NCBI GenBank assembly: GCA_032622095.1
Contig: CP136065.1
Coordinates: 52,883,949-52,947,948 of the forward strand
Reading direction: 5' to 3'
Length of the DNA: 64,000 bases
Source: Siphonodentalium dalli
Taxonomy: Eukaryota; Mollusca; Scaphopoda; Gadilida; Siphonodentaliidae
The notes beneath the pieces are model-generated. The model had not been told where the DNA came from and searched no databases. It saw only the letters and a program-made list of their open reading frames with translations. Below are positions 13,381 to 23,772 of the stretch, one piece after another (the stretch's first letter is position 1; every line of letters begins with the position of its first letter). The position numbers and the translations under genes were made by a program.

Positions 13381-13620
13381 ACCCTTTGATTGGATGAAGC
13401 ATCATCACGCGTGAGCGAGTGGTTTTTGTCATTGTCCGGCGGGCGAACTATCCCCGGGGCGAAACTCTTCGAAATAGTATCCGCCTACTGGCGTCATAAT
13501 CTCACGCGAAGTTTGTTACGACTCTGGCGCGAGGTTAGAATTGTGCGAACTATCGCCCGGGCGCGACAGTGTTCGAACTATTTATCCGCCTGCATGTCGA
13601 GACGACAATTGTGTCATATA
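13381..13620. other. Small GC-rich island with an imperfect internal repeat
   Basis: This 240-bp patch is far richer in G and C than its surroundings. It carries GGCGAACTATCCCCGGGGCG and, about 110 bp later, GCGAACTATCGCCCGGGCGC, each followed by TTCGAA(A/C)TA and TCCGCCT. A 94-codon frame runs across it, but no domain is recognisable. It may be a regulatory island, a relic exon or part of an unknown repeat. Confidence 0.4.
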
Positions 13621-13624
13621 TATA

Positions 13625-14365
13625 CACCTAGAAAAAAGAAAGTTTCCCCTAATATATTCGGTAATATATTATGAGATATTGTATGGATTTTGACGAAACT
13701 TTACGCAAATGTTTAGTGGTATCTAAGACACAACCTGTGCAAGGCACCATCCTGTGAGTTATGTTATGCCCAACTGAGCACGAATTGAATGGAAGAGGAG
13801 TGCTTTTCAAAAATTGCAAAACACTGACGTAGAGTGGACAGTCACGCCCGTGCTCCATTGTTTTCACACAAGTTGTTACTGGCTGTAAATGTGGTCCACG
13901 ATAACATGCGTGTCATCTTCAGGACACGATGTGCCCGATGCATTCCCAGGCCATTCGGTCTAACCACATTCCTTTGGAATGACACCTTGAAGTTTCATGT
14001 CGTGAGCAGCACAGAGTTATTGCAGTCGGTCTCTTTGAAGCCATTGTTCAGTAAACCATGTTTCCACCAGGTAGGCAATTGAGGTACCAACATATAAGGA
14101 TGTTCCAAGCCCGTGCGATAATTGGGCGACCCAGGAACAGCCGAATGACTATGATCACTCCACCTGTGTTTTTGCAACTTTTGAAAAGTGCCCCTCTTCC
14201 ATTCAATTCGTGCCCACTCAGCCATATCTCACCTCACATCACAGTGCTTAGCATACTTGATGTCTCTGGTACCACAAATCATTTGTGGAAAGTTTCATAA
14301 AAATCCAATTGAATATCTCCGAAATATTACAGAATATATTAGGGGGACTTTCTTTTTTTGAGGTG
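13625..14365. mobile_element. Long-inverted-repeat (foldback) element, 740 bp
   Basis: The outer ends read CACCTAGAAAAAAGAAAGT and, inverted, CACCTCAAAAAAAGAAAGT. The arms (13625-13845 and 14148-14365) stay alignable for over 200 bp; both contain GCACGAATTGAATGGAAGAG. The 270-bp centre is unique. The minus-strand reading has a WARIEWKRG-like stretch that recalls the W-A-R motif before the catalytic core of Tc1-type transposases, but this is too short to prove origin. No clean target duplication was found. Confidence 0.75.
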
Positions 14366-14420
14366 TTTATCACGAAACACATATTGACTGCCTTGGTGTG
14401 GAATGGCGAGCGTTATTTCG

Positions 14421-14800
14421 GGTTAGAAGGAACTAAATAAGTAGAATTACGTCCCTAATAATTTTACAAATTCAAGAAATATAATACCCATAGCATGTAA
14501 AAACATGGGCGTTTCCTAGTCTGAAATGCGTTCGTGTCCAAACAATGGCGGGATATTGAGGCTGTGTATTGGCTTTTGTCAGACTGTCAAATTCTGTGCA
14601 AAAAGTGGGGTAGTGTGGAAAACATATCCTGGTTTTCGAAAAAGGCGTGGCTCGAAAGGTACTCCTATGTGCGAACAGATGCCGAAAGGGTTGGTCTTTA
14701 CGAACGCATGCATCGTGCACTTCGGAACTTGAAAATTTAGCGTGGGCGTGGTCAAACGTTAACACTGTGGCCTATGGAAAACATTTAGTTCCTTCTAACC
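14421..14800. mobile_element. Possible 380-bp element with 18-bp terminal inverted repeats
   Basis: GGTTAGAAGGAACTAAAT at 14421-14438 is exactly inverted at 14783-14800. The enclosed DNA is richer in GC than its flanks and open in two plus-strand frames at once (14526-14732 and 14534-14740). The second frame encodes a Trp/Lys/Arg-rich peptide with no recognised domain. It could be a non-autonomous element or a decayed coding segment. Confidence 0.45.
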
Positions 14801-14972
14801 TTCGCATCGATTGTGTTATCTGAACAGCAAGCGGGGCTACATTGACATCGGCACCCCGACAAATTCTATTTATAGTCCTTCTTGCTGTTCAAAAGAAACC
14901 ACACCGGGAAAATAGTTATCGCTATTCCACCACAAGGCAGTCAATGTGTGTATATGGTGGCATATTAAGTCC

Positions 14973-14973
<1 letters not shown>

Positions 14974-15047
<74 letters not shown>
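14974..15047. repeat. (AT)n microsatellite, ~74 bp
   Basis: Uninterrupted TA dinucleotides. Frames of alternating Ile-Tyr codons across it are artefacts. Confidence 0.99.
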
Positions 15048-15052
<5 letters not shown>

Positions 15053-15914
15053 CACGTATAAGAGCATTTAACGTAAGAGATTAAACTTAAAGTATAATCT
15101 GAGAATATAAATCATCAAGTACCTTTAAAGAGATTTTCATTTATATACTTTTATATTTATTATCATCCTACCATTCGAACTTATACATCTCTGTTCAGCA
15201 CAAATAACTCATGGCATGCACAACTACCTATACATGCATGCATATGGCTAAAACATGTCTTTGAGAGGCTGTTGGTGTTTCACATAATACAATGAGAATG
15301 GACAGGTATATGTATAGGTATATTAACCCATTCAGCCTGTGCTGTGATTATTACCTGACCGTATATGCATATAAACATGCATGGGTATAGCATATGCATA
15401 GATTTATTTGTAAAAACAAAATAATACTTGACAATTAGACACATATATAAAGAACATATATATACAAACGTTTCACGTGCATGATCATTAACACAGATCC
15501 GAAAAAACAAATGCCCACCCGAGAGCCACGTATACGCGCAGAACCACATGCACATATATAGACATATGCATGTGCGTACCAATGGCCATCCGCCGGGCAC
15601 TGATGTTTGCCGGTTACATGGTCACATTTATAATCGTGATGTAAAATAATATAATTGTGAATAATGTCTTATTATGTTCATATCTAGTGCGCGCAAGTCA
15701 ATGCGTGCGCGTTTGATCCCAAGATCCGTTTTTTTTGTAACCAAAATCCCATTTTTGTGACAACAACGACCGTCACATGGAGGCATCGTCCGACTTTAAG
15801 CACGTATATATTCATTTCATACACAATAAGTGTGTGTAACGAGATAACGATCAATCTTTGCGAAAAACAATGTGTATAACCGATTTTAATTATCTAAGTT
15901 CAAAATAATTTTGT
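15048..15914. other. Intergenic, no gene seen
   Basis: AT-rich with many ATATGCAT-like words. The 106-codon minus-strand frame at 15280-15600 is Cys/Tyr-rich and unassigned. Confidence 0.4.
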
Positions 15915-16233
15915 TTAGAGTTCACGTATTTTCTTTGCTGGCATATACTGTAACAAAATAGCTTTCAAGTCAGAACAATAGGCATCACAAAGTGGGTGAG
16001 TGTTTTGAGCTACAATTGTCCGTTTGAAACCCCCGTTTCTCGGATTCAACTCATATCTTCTTAATACCTGACGATTATCGTGGAAGATAAATGCAATAAA
16101 TGGCGGCAATGAAGAAAGCTCCATTACTGGTTTATGGATCGTGTTACTGTTTGCCAATTTGTATTGGCGCTTTAATTTCTTGCTATTTTTCTGTGTTTTT
16201 GTTTTTATTTTTAGTGTAGTGGTTAGTAAATAT
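15915..16233 (-). CDS. Unassigned possible terminal exon (~105 codons)
   Basis: The minus strand is open from a plausible acceptor (TTTAAATGTTTCAG ending at 16234) to a stop at 15915. The N-terminal part is Lys/Thr-rich. It is followed by a mixed, coding-like segment containing MELSSLPPFIAFIFHD, RRYELNPRNGGF and HPLCDAYCSDLKAILLQ, and it ends KKIREL. No family was recognised. It lies 2.2 kb downstream of PBLD-like exon 3 on the same strand, but the acceptor phase does not match the phase-1 donor of exon 3, and the sequence is not PhzF-like. It could equally be a chance open frame. Confidence 0.22.
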
Positions 16234-17174
16234 CTGAAACATTTAAATGAACGATCAGTTAGGAGCTAATTTTGGGAGCAAATCGTGATTTGTCTCATTA
16301 ATTATTCATCAGAATTTTATCAGCAATTATAGGTAACTTTTTGGGTTGACTTTCAAAATAATTAATTCTTCAAAAAACTTTTCACCCTCCTCCACCCCTC
16401 CATCCCTCCACCACATTTTACAGCAAATTTAGCAAACACACCTTTAATATTCGAACATGAATTTTCTTTGGACATTTGCCGCTAACTCCAGATTTCTGAT
16501 TTTTCATCCTTTAGGGGAGTTAGTGGCGCGCTCATATCGCCCACTTCTATTCCATTCGGTTACACTGGGCTACTACGAGCCCACAATCATATTGAATATG
16601 TTATAATGCATGTTTTGTTATTGGTGGCGCATTGTCGTCCACCTTATTTGGTTTGGCTACGTTTATGCTTGAATGTTAAGCAAAAACCTCTGTTCTGTTT
16701 TTTAGAATCCATCAGGCATTATCTTGTTTAGCTATTTCCCCCAATCGGCAAACCTCGGTGATTTCCGTACGCAAAAAAAATTAAATTATTTTCCCAAGAA
16801 CGATAAACCGAGAAGTCGCGATTGTTATTTCCCCCAGTAACAAGGTCCATAAAACACGATTTCACTATGAAGCAGTCAGCCGACAGAAACCTTGTGATAA
16901 TTAATTAAACCTGTCCGGTCGCTGACGATGCCGTGCAGCAAAATGACAGAGTTGACATTTTTGCTGCACCGTCATAAATCCACCCGAGTTTTCATTGATT
17001 TTAAAGATTTTTATTATGACGTGAGGACTGTGTATATGGGGCACTCATCTTCCACGATTATGGTCAGGGACTTGGAACATGTCAGTGGACTAAGATAATT
17101 GGAGCATTTAAGTGGGCAGTGGACTTGAAAACGTCATACACATGTACTAGCTTTGCGAAGCCTATTTTTCGGAC
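16234..17174. other. Non-coding stretch with a short hairpin
   Basis: A C-rich tract (CCCTCCTCCACCCCTCCATC) lies near 16385. A hairpin pairs GTGCAGCAAAATGACA with TGACATTTTTGCTGCAC-like sequence at about 16930-16968. No gene seen. Confidence 0.45.
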
Positions 17175-17698
17175 TTAAAGGCACGGGTGGCGTTCGTTGC
17201 AGAAATAATCATATTTGTTCAAATCGCCATCAATGGAAGGAATATTAAAATATATATAGTTTTGTTCATATGCCAAACATAATCAGCGCGTCAATAGTAT
17301 ATTGTCAAGACGTACGATGGTGTACGTAAACAACAACCTTCTCGTGTTACATAAGTTTTGCTTCTGTTTACATAACACAGCGCAATTATATTGGTTAATC
17401 ATACTCAAATGATATAAACGCTCTTCATTATTTCCATACCAGGAAAACAGTAACAAAGAACGCTCTTCGTGTTTACCATATCCGGATCTAAACAAAAGCC
17501 ATGTTCTGTAACATTTTTGCTTTTGTTTACATAACAAAGGAAAAACATTTGACAATAACATACTGTTTATGCCATATTTCTGATTGGTATAAGAACAAAA
17601 TATGTCTATATTTTACTATTATTTCTGTTTATGGCGGTTTTTGACGGAGCTGAATATTTTAACAGCATATCCACCGCCAACGCCGCCCGCATCTTTAA
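17175..17698. mobile_element. TTAA-flanked miniature element, family D, full length
   Basis: It is bounded by TTAA on both sides. The left end reads AGGCACGGGTGGCGTTCGTT and the right end AACGCCGCCCGCATCT. Interior landmarks shared with the other copies are TTTGTTCAAATCGCCATCAA, GACGTACGATGGTGTACG, ATCCGGATCTAAACAAAAGC and GGCGGTTTTTGACGGAG. Other copies: 27875-28351, 28885-29396, 30328-30402 (fragment), 45181-45425 (fragment) and 62788-63271. No transposase gene is inside. Confidence 0.88.
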
Positions 17699-18400
17699 AG
17701 TGTATTTATGTTGTCTGTGATCATATGTACGATCAGGCTATACTCACAGTACATGTACATTAAATGCGTTATTTGGCATACATCCCTATCCATTTTGGTT
17801 TTTATTCCACGTAAACATAGGATCGACCCTCTCGAAAAAACAACGTTCAGCCATATATAAACGGCCTGTGTGCCATAATTATAAGGCAGCTGTGCCGACC
17901 AGAAAGGCACGCGTTCGCATGGTAGACTTGTGCTGATTGTTGGTATGTCCCGGTGGAACTCTGGTTAACAGAGCAGGACATTTATACTAATGTGTTGAGA
18001 TGTCGGACAGATCGTCTCAGAAAATGGATGTCCTCGCCGCCGCCGAATCCGGGTTTTATCTATTTTTTGTGTGGATAGAATTCGAATTGAAGTACACTAG
18101 AAAACAAAAGTGGACAAACATAAGATAAATTGTGTTTTACAGCAGCATGTTGATCGTTAACCACATTGTTTGTATGAAACAATAGTATGGATCATTTCAC
18201 GCTTAACTCCTTATTTTACATAAAATCAAATGTCGTACGGCTTATAGTTACTTATACTGTGTGATAATATTTTTTTTAACAATTTCTGTATAATCTGGTT
18301 TTAGGTTCTGTCTGTTCTATCAACTTTAATGAAATAGCAGTATATATATTCGACTATAATAGTTACATTCAGAGTGTGTCAGACCTGAATATCTACTTAC
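17699..18400. other. Sequence downstream of PBLD-like exon 3, probably intron 3
   Basis: If the gene continues to lower coordinates this is intron. No further PhzF-like peptide (TLSG, DPVTGSAH or PW-type motifs) was found by eye here or further down. The 71-codon minus frame at 17695-17910 is unassigned. Confidence 0.4.
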
Positions 18401-18499
18401 CAACCATATACAGGAGTGCTGCTGACGTCGCCAGAGTTGCATGGCCACATAGGGGAACCTCGTTAGTGGGCGTAAACCACCGCAAATAGAATTCATTAT
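18401..18499 (-). CDS. PBLD: PBLD-like protein, exon 3 (PhzF-type isomerase domain)
   Basis: This 99-nt exon encodes residues ~61-94 and contains [18 protein letters not shown], the signature of PhzF-fold proteins (PBLD in animals). Its acceptor is TCCTTTATATTTAG and its donor is G|GTAAGTAGAT on the minus strand. It begins with two bases (AT) that complete the Asp codon opened by the last G of exon 2, and it ends in phase 1. The His of CGHAT lies at the position of the active-site His of PhzF. That PhzF-family members act as isomerases is family knowledge; the animal substrate is not settled. Human PBLD is 288 residues, so about two thirds of the protein is missing here. Confidence 0.93.
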
Positions 18500-20184
18500 C
18501 TAAATATAAAGGAAAAGAATGCAATTTAAAGAAGGCAGATAGGTAAAGTGAATTTAATTGATTCATGATCAGCAACTTTATATCTGCAAACCTTTATACC
18601 TTTGCTGTGGATTCGAATCCGCGTTCGTGACTGTTCGGCAGGTTACGAAGACCGAACACAGAAAACAGGTTCTTGACGATTCGAACACCAAGAACTGGCT
18701 CGGGACACGATGACGTCATATACGCGGGTTTGGATTTTCACTTCCAGAAAATCCTAACCCGCGAATGCCTTCTTTGTCTGGAATAGGCCTGTCGATCGTT
18801 CTCGAACACACATGGACAATTCGAATACACTATTCGGTGCTAAGTAGGACATAAAGAAAAAACAAACAAATAAACAAACCAAATGTGCACCCACGCTCCC
18901 AAACCCCAGGCAGAGTTATCTCCCATCGCTCGGCTGAGATACCACTGCCACAATGACACTTGGTAAGGATTTCTGTCATGATCTTAGTTCTTTTGTTTTA
19001 AGATTAAAATTGTCTATGTCTGGCTCAGTTCATATTGTTCTTATCAATACCTAAACAATTACAATTATTGAAACATTTTAGTGGTCAAAATAAGATAATA
19101 AATATAGTTCCGACGATACGTCAAAATAGATGTATCGGTCCGCAAAGTACCATCCTATCGGCAGTGATATATCGCAGTGATAATGGAGAGGGCGCTGCAT
19201 GGAGTTTGTCACGCTCCATGGTTTATCACAATGACCGGACATGTGTTCCTTAAACACCCACGTCAATTTACTCAAGAAAATTAAAGCATGAATTTAGCAC
19301 CATATGTTTCCCCCCAACGTGCTCTGACGTCAAACCTGGACGAAAAGTATAATAGATGTACTCCTCGAATAGAACAAAACAACGATATAAGCGGAGAGTC
19401 ACTTCTCATGATTAATTTAATTTGACTCTGTGTTGCCATTGTAATTTCAAGGGAGTCAGGTTCAGTATGGAAGGCTTATTTATAGAAACGCAGAAGTCAG
19501 GCGTGGGTTGAAGCTTTAAGGTTAATGCTTTAATTCTGAGCCTGGCATCACGAAACACCAACTCTTCGTGCTTCATCTGCCCACGTTGTATTAATGTCAG
19601 ACTGGAATCATGCATGGTCTCCCGTTACGTTTCATAGCTTAATGTCAAAGAGTCAGACTTAGTGTGTGCTGTAAAAATGGTCGACATCTAACTAAAAATG
19701 ATGATTGGCAGCTGCAAATACATGTGAACTTGGTCACGATTGACCAGGGTCGATCCACCGAAGGCTACAGTAAATCTAAATACAGAATAATACAATGAAA
19801 ACAATATTTCTGGTATGACACATCATGCGTATGGAGTAGCATTGACAATTTGACATGTACATACAGTATTCAGCACGAATCTCCGTTAAGGGCATGAAGT
19901 ACTTGCAGAGAGTAGAGCTATACCAATTTCCAAACTCAGTTGCCGATCCAAATTAGTGACAATAAAGGGGTCACACTCACAAAAATGGCATTTGAGTTCC
20001 TATTACAACTATTTACCACTAGATCCCTTAAGTTGAACATTCAACTGTTTCCAACCAGTTTGTGGTTGCGAACAAATGCCAGCGTGTGTCTAGCCAGTGA
20101 ATAAATCCGAAATAATCTCCGAATCACACCGCGCAAATGTAAATTTGAGCGGGACATCCAATCGTGTGAACCCTCTCCCATCTT
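18500..20184. other. PBLD-like intron 2, proximal part
   Basis: Intronic on the minus strand. It contains a GC-rich patch at about 18600-18850 with repeated TTCGAA words and a perfect-looking hairpin at 18723-18763. The rest is AT-rich with no repeat family recognised. Confidence 0.7.
18723..18763. repeat. 41-nt hairpin in PBLD-like intron 2
   Basis: The left arm CGCGGGTTTGGATTTTC pairs with the right arm GAAAATCCTAACCCGCG around a 7-nt loop, with a single T:T mismatch. It lies about 225 bp from exon 3. Function unknown. Confidence 0.8.
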
Positions 20185-20986
20185 TGCCAAAGTCTGTGTA
20201 TCCATCGCGGCGACCAGAAAGTATGTGTACTCATCTCGGCGATCAGACAGTATGTGTACCCATCTCGGTGATCAGAAAGTCTGTGTACTCATCTCGGTGA
20301 TTAGAAAGTCTGTGTACCCATATCGGTGATCAGAAAGTATGTGTACTCATCTCGGCGATCAGAAAGTATGTGTACCCATCTCGGTGATCAGAACGTCTGT
20401 GTACTCATCTCGGTGATTAGAAAGTCTGTGTACCCATATCGGTGATCAGAAAGTCTGTGTACTCATCTCGGCGACCAGAAAGTACGTGTACTCACCTCGG
20501 TGATCAGAAAGTCTGTGTATCCATCGCGGCGACCAGAAAGTATGTGTACTCGTCTCGGCGATAAGAAAGTCTGTGTACCCATATTGGTGATCAGAAAGCA
20601 TGTGTACTCATCTCGGCGACCAGAAAGTATGTGTACTCACCTCGGTGATCAGAAAGTCTGTGTATCCATCGCGGCGACCATAAAGTATGTGTACTCATAT
20701 CGGCGATAAGAAAGTCTGTGTACCCATATCGGTGATCAGAAAGTCTGTGTACCCATATCGGTGATAAGAAAGTATGTGTACCCATATCGGTGATCAGAAA
20801 GTATGTGTACCCATCTCGGTGATCAAAAAGTCTGTGTACCCATCTCGGTGATCAGAAAGTCTGTGTACTCATCTCGGTGATTAAAAAGTCTGTGTACTCA
20901 TCTCGGTGATTAGAAAGTATGTGTACCCATCTCGGTGATCAGAAAGTCTGTGTACTCATCTCGGTGATCAGAAAGTCTGTGTACCA
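20185..20986. repeat. 29-bp minisatellite, ~27 units, in PBLD-like intron 2
   Basis: Uniform 29-bp units read CGGTGATCAGAAAGTCTGTG followed by TACCCAT(A/C)T or TACTCATCT. Variants are CGGCGACCAG, CGGTGATTAG and CGGCGATAAG. Units abut without unique spacers. Open frames on both strands are repeat artefacts. Confidence 0.97.
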
Positions 20987-21785
20987 TTCCCCTTTTTGCG
21001 ATAACCTATCTGATGTAATGGCTGGGGTATTACGGCAGCAGTTAGAACATGCGCATAATTTGATGTCACACTATCCTGACGTAGCCGTAACTCTATTGGG
21101 TTATGCGAAGCCTCTCTGGTAGAGAGGCTCAGCAAATTCATGGTTAGCAGTTGCGATAAAAATGTTTAGTGAACTACGTCACCAAGTTATGCGCACATTC
21201 TGAATGTCTCATTGAAGTCCTAACCGGCATAGCGGATATGATTTCCATTTATTCGGTTTGTGCACAAAACTTCTTTTAAAAATACAGACATTCAGTCAAC
21301 TATATCAACCATCCATCAACGATGAAACCTGCCGACATCTATCGTTAATTGGCCGAATAGAATAAGATGATTGTGAACGGTGTGGATAAACTAGATTCGT
21401 CTTGAATAACATAATAGTCTGTAAAACAACTATCATAAACAAGTACAAGAAACACAGATTGACTTTGTTCTTATTTTCATTATTAATAACTCTGCAGTAC
21501 TGAGATTTTGTATGTCAATATCATTGTTACTTTGTGTAAACATTACTGTTACAGTATAATTACCGATACAAGTCCAATACGTCCAAAACGATACCAAAAT
21601 TTAACCGAAACTTGACGGAAATGGTTAACGAATTGAAATATATTTTCAGAATCGTTTTCAGATTAAAATATAGGAACTTACTACACGAGTAGCGATGTTT
21701 GTTGACAATAGTATGAATAGTTTTGTTTACAGACCAATGGTTTCAACACGCGAAATTTCGTTATTGGAGAGCTATCAATCTACAT
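20987..21785. other. Intron 2 continued, with a short foldback
   Basis: ATGCGCATAATTTGATGTCA at about 21050 has a partial inverse GTCACCAAGTTATGCGCA at about 21178. Between them lies the tight hairpin AGCCTCTCTGG / AGAGAGGCT at 21111-21130. The rest is AT-rich. Confidence 0.5.
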
Positions 21786-22322
21786 ATTATAAAGTTATTA
21801 TACAATGTTGTGTACAGTATGAGTTTTTCTTGTACGAGTCCAGGTTGTGGTGAAAAGTCATATTGGACTCGACACGCAATATGACATTTCACCACAACCT
21901 GGACGAGCACAAGAAAAACTCATACTGTACACAACATTGTATAATGACATTTTTAATCTCCATCTATATGTTTATCCAAATTTTGAGAATAAGGCATTAG
22001 TGGTTATTTTTTTGAATTTGTCGGCACTTAATTCTCTATAAAAGCCCGTATTTGATCACCAGAATGCATGATTTGGAACAGTAAACACGGAAATGAAAAA
22101 AACTCAACGCGGAAGTCAAACGTCTGCTAAATCCACCAGTGTTGCGCGATTCATTTCGCAATAGTTAATTCGTGACGTCACAGAGTCCCGATAAAAAAGT
22201 TAAATTGCACACTTGGGAGTCCAATATGACATTCAGGAGTACAATATGACCTTTTCCCGGACTATCACGTGACGGCTTTTGCCCAATCGGAAATGGTGTT
22301 AGTTAAGGGATGGATAATAAAA
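21786..22322. mobile_element. Family E element with a long terminal hairpin, copy 1
   Basis: The element runs from ATTATAAAGTTATTATACAA to TTAGTTAAGGGATGGATAAT. Its first ~160 bp form a hairpin whose arms (about 75 bp) contain TTGTGTACAGTATGAGTTTT and CAGGTTGTGGTGAAAAGTCA. The tail carries two closely spaced GGAGTCCAATATGAC motifs, also present inside the hairpin arms in inverted form, and CCCAATCGGAAATGGTGTTA. Other copies: 42060-42617 (reverse), 61886-62451 and the fragment 34008-34185. The recurrent 60-80 codon frame in each copy is not recognised as a protein family. Confidence 0.85.
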
Positions 22323-22489
22323 GGAGTTATACCACAAGTTTATCTAGTTGCATGTTCTTGTTAGAGGTGATGTTTTAACAGACTATTGTATTTTTTGGGG
22401 CACATTTACCAACTGGGGGTGCCTTGGATCCCTTTATTCAGGAAGGTCGTGCGAAACAAAAACGCTCACAGCGCACGATTTGCCATTCC

Positions 22490-22816
22490 TTGTGGCACCT
22501 AATACGCACACGATTAGATAGCGAAATATACTTAATCGGGGTTCACGATTAGATAGCGATTGATATTCAAACAGGTGACACGCGAGGTTAGGATTACATT
22601 CCTCAGTTACTCGGAAGGGTGACAACTCTAAAAACTAAAACGTACCGCGGGAAAGCACTTCTTCAAACATATCCGTTATTTCGTCAATAATCTTAGCTTC
22701 AATCCTGACCTCGCGTGCCACGTGTTATTGCGATTTAATATCAATCGCTATCTAATCGTGAACCCCGATTTATTATCTTTAGCTATCCAATCGTGTGCGT
22801 AGTTGCTGCTTGTGGA
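22490..22816. mobile_element. Inverted-repeat element with ~110-bp arms (family G)
   Basis: The left arm (22490-22597) and right arm (22698-22816) are inverses over TACGCACACGATT(A/G)GATAG, AATCGGGGTTCACGATTAGA, TAGCGATTGATATT and CACGCGAGGT(T/C)AGGATT. The ~100-bp centre contains GAAGGGTGACAACTCTA and ATTTCGTCAATAATC. Related pieces occur at about 24640-24790 and about 26250-26310. Confidence 0.8.
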
Positions 22817-23011
22817 CTTCAATAACCCTGTCGTCATTTTTTGCGAAACGAATTTTGGTCCCACATAAATTTTAAACGATGAATATCTAAACGTTGGTGT
22901 CTAACTGCTAACTGTGAGTTTGCGAAACGCCTCTAATGACACCACGCCGAGTGCTCTATCGGCGATAATAATCAAATGATCAGAAACGTGCAGACATGAA
23001 CTAAAGGATAC

Positions 23012-23099
23012 CTTCTTTAAAATTATCTGATTGAATGAATGCTGTCTCCGAGAGGTTCATCTCTGCTGCTATGGTCTGCATCATTCCATCAGTCAGGTT
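23012..23099 (-). CDS. PBLD: PBLD-like protein, exon 2 (catalytic Glu exon)
   Basis: This 88-nt exon encodes residues 32-60 plus one base of codon 61. Its core IAAEMNLSETAF is the best conserved segment of PhzF/PBLD proteins. The Glu of LSET (residue ~49) aligns with the catalytic Glu described for bacterial PhzF. The acceptor is GTTTTCATTTACACAG and the donor AAAGAAG|GTATCC. The last G joins the first AT of exon 3 to give Asp, so the reading frame is continuous through [15 protein letters not shown]. Introns of 7.5 kb (towards exon 1) and 4.5 kb (towards exon 3) flank it. No frame break or missing key residue is seen. Confidence 0.94.
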
Positions 23100-23698
23100 C
23101 TGTGTAAATGAAAACAAAATCACCATGACAATCCATTAGGCACGTTCCTCTTTGAATTGTCCCTGTAGTCTTAACTAGGTTGTTTCACGTTGTGATGTTT
23201 AGTTGTGTATAGTAAATTAACGAAGCGAATGGTGAGTGTGCTGGATGGTTTGCGGCATGCATCCAGTCCTTCACTCGTGTCCTTAATTCCGTCTGTCCAT
23301 AAGCTCTTACCCGGATGTACATGTGAGGTTAAAATGCTAAAACTGGAAGAATCAATTTCACTTATGGCGTGACTTGGTCATATGTGAGGTGATGATGTTG
23401 AAATACGTCTGAATTGTAATTGTGAGCTGCAGATGAATTTATGTCTGTCACGGTGTCACCCACAAGTAAAAATTTACATATATTTCCGTCCGTCTGTTTT
23501 AAACGGAATGTATCATCCAATCAAATGATGCACTGCATTTTCTGCATCACAGAGGTGTGTTTTCAACATATCTATGCCATGTGATGCTATTTGAACGTCG
23601 ACATGTTGGGTGCATACAATTTGGCAACACCACTTCATAAATCAGTGTAACCACAGTTTTGACTCAGATGCAGTTATCTCAGTCATATATAGTTATCG
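23100..23698. other. PBLD-like intron 1, distal part
   Basis: No gene or clear repeat was seen apart from the acceptor polypyrimidine tract next to exon 2. Confidence 0.7.
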
Positions 23699-23772
23699 CC
23701 TGTGTCAATGCAATCTCTTATATATGCGATTCGACCATAGGTCGCCTAGCATATATCAGAGAATACATTGGC
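23699..23772. repeat. Palindrome module (single copy) with AT-rich tail
   Basis: GTCAATGCAATCTCTTATAT through ATTCGACCATAGGTCGCC to ATACATTGGC is a decayed copy of the ~69-bp palindrome found in families A-C. After it comes ~170 bp of T-rich imperfect repeats (TTTTCTTATATTCTGTAACA type). No TTAA termini were found. Confidence 0.8.

Noticed and set aside
14842-15084. 80-codon frame with Ile-Tyr repeats
   Set aside because: Runs through the (AT)n microsatellite.
18605-18620. GGATTCGAATCC considered as a tRNA B box
   Set aside because: No A box at the right distance and no cloverleaf; it belongs to a patch of repeated TTCGAA words.
20185-20986. Regular 29-bp repeats considered as a CRISPR array
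   Set aside because: Units are contiguous with no unique spacers, and the DNA is eukaryotic.
21847-22041. Recurrent YDFSPQPGRVQEKL...HLYVYPNF frame in family E copies (also near 34000, 42400 and 61907)
   Set aside because: It recurs because the DNA element recurs; it includes hairpin sequence and differs by stops and shifts among copies, so there is no sign of selection on protein.
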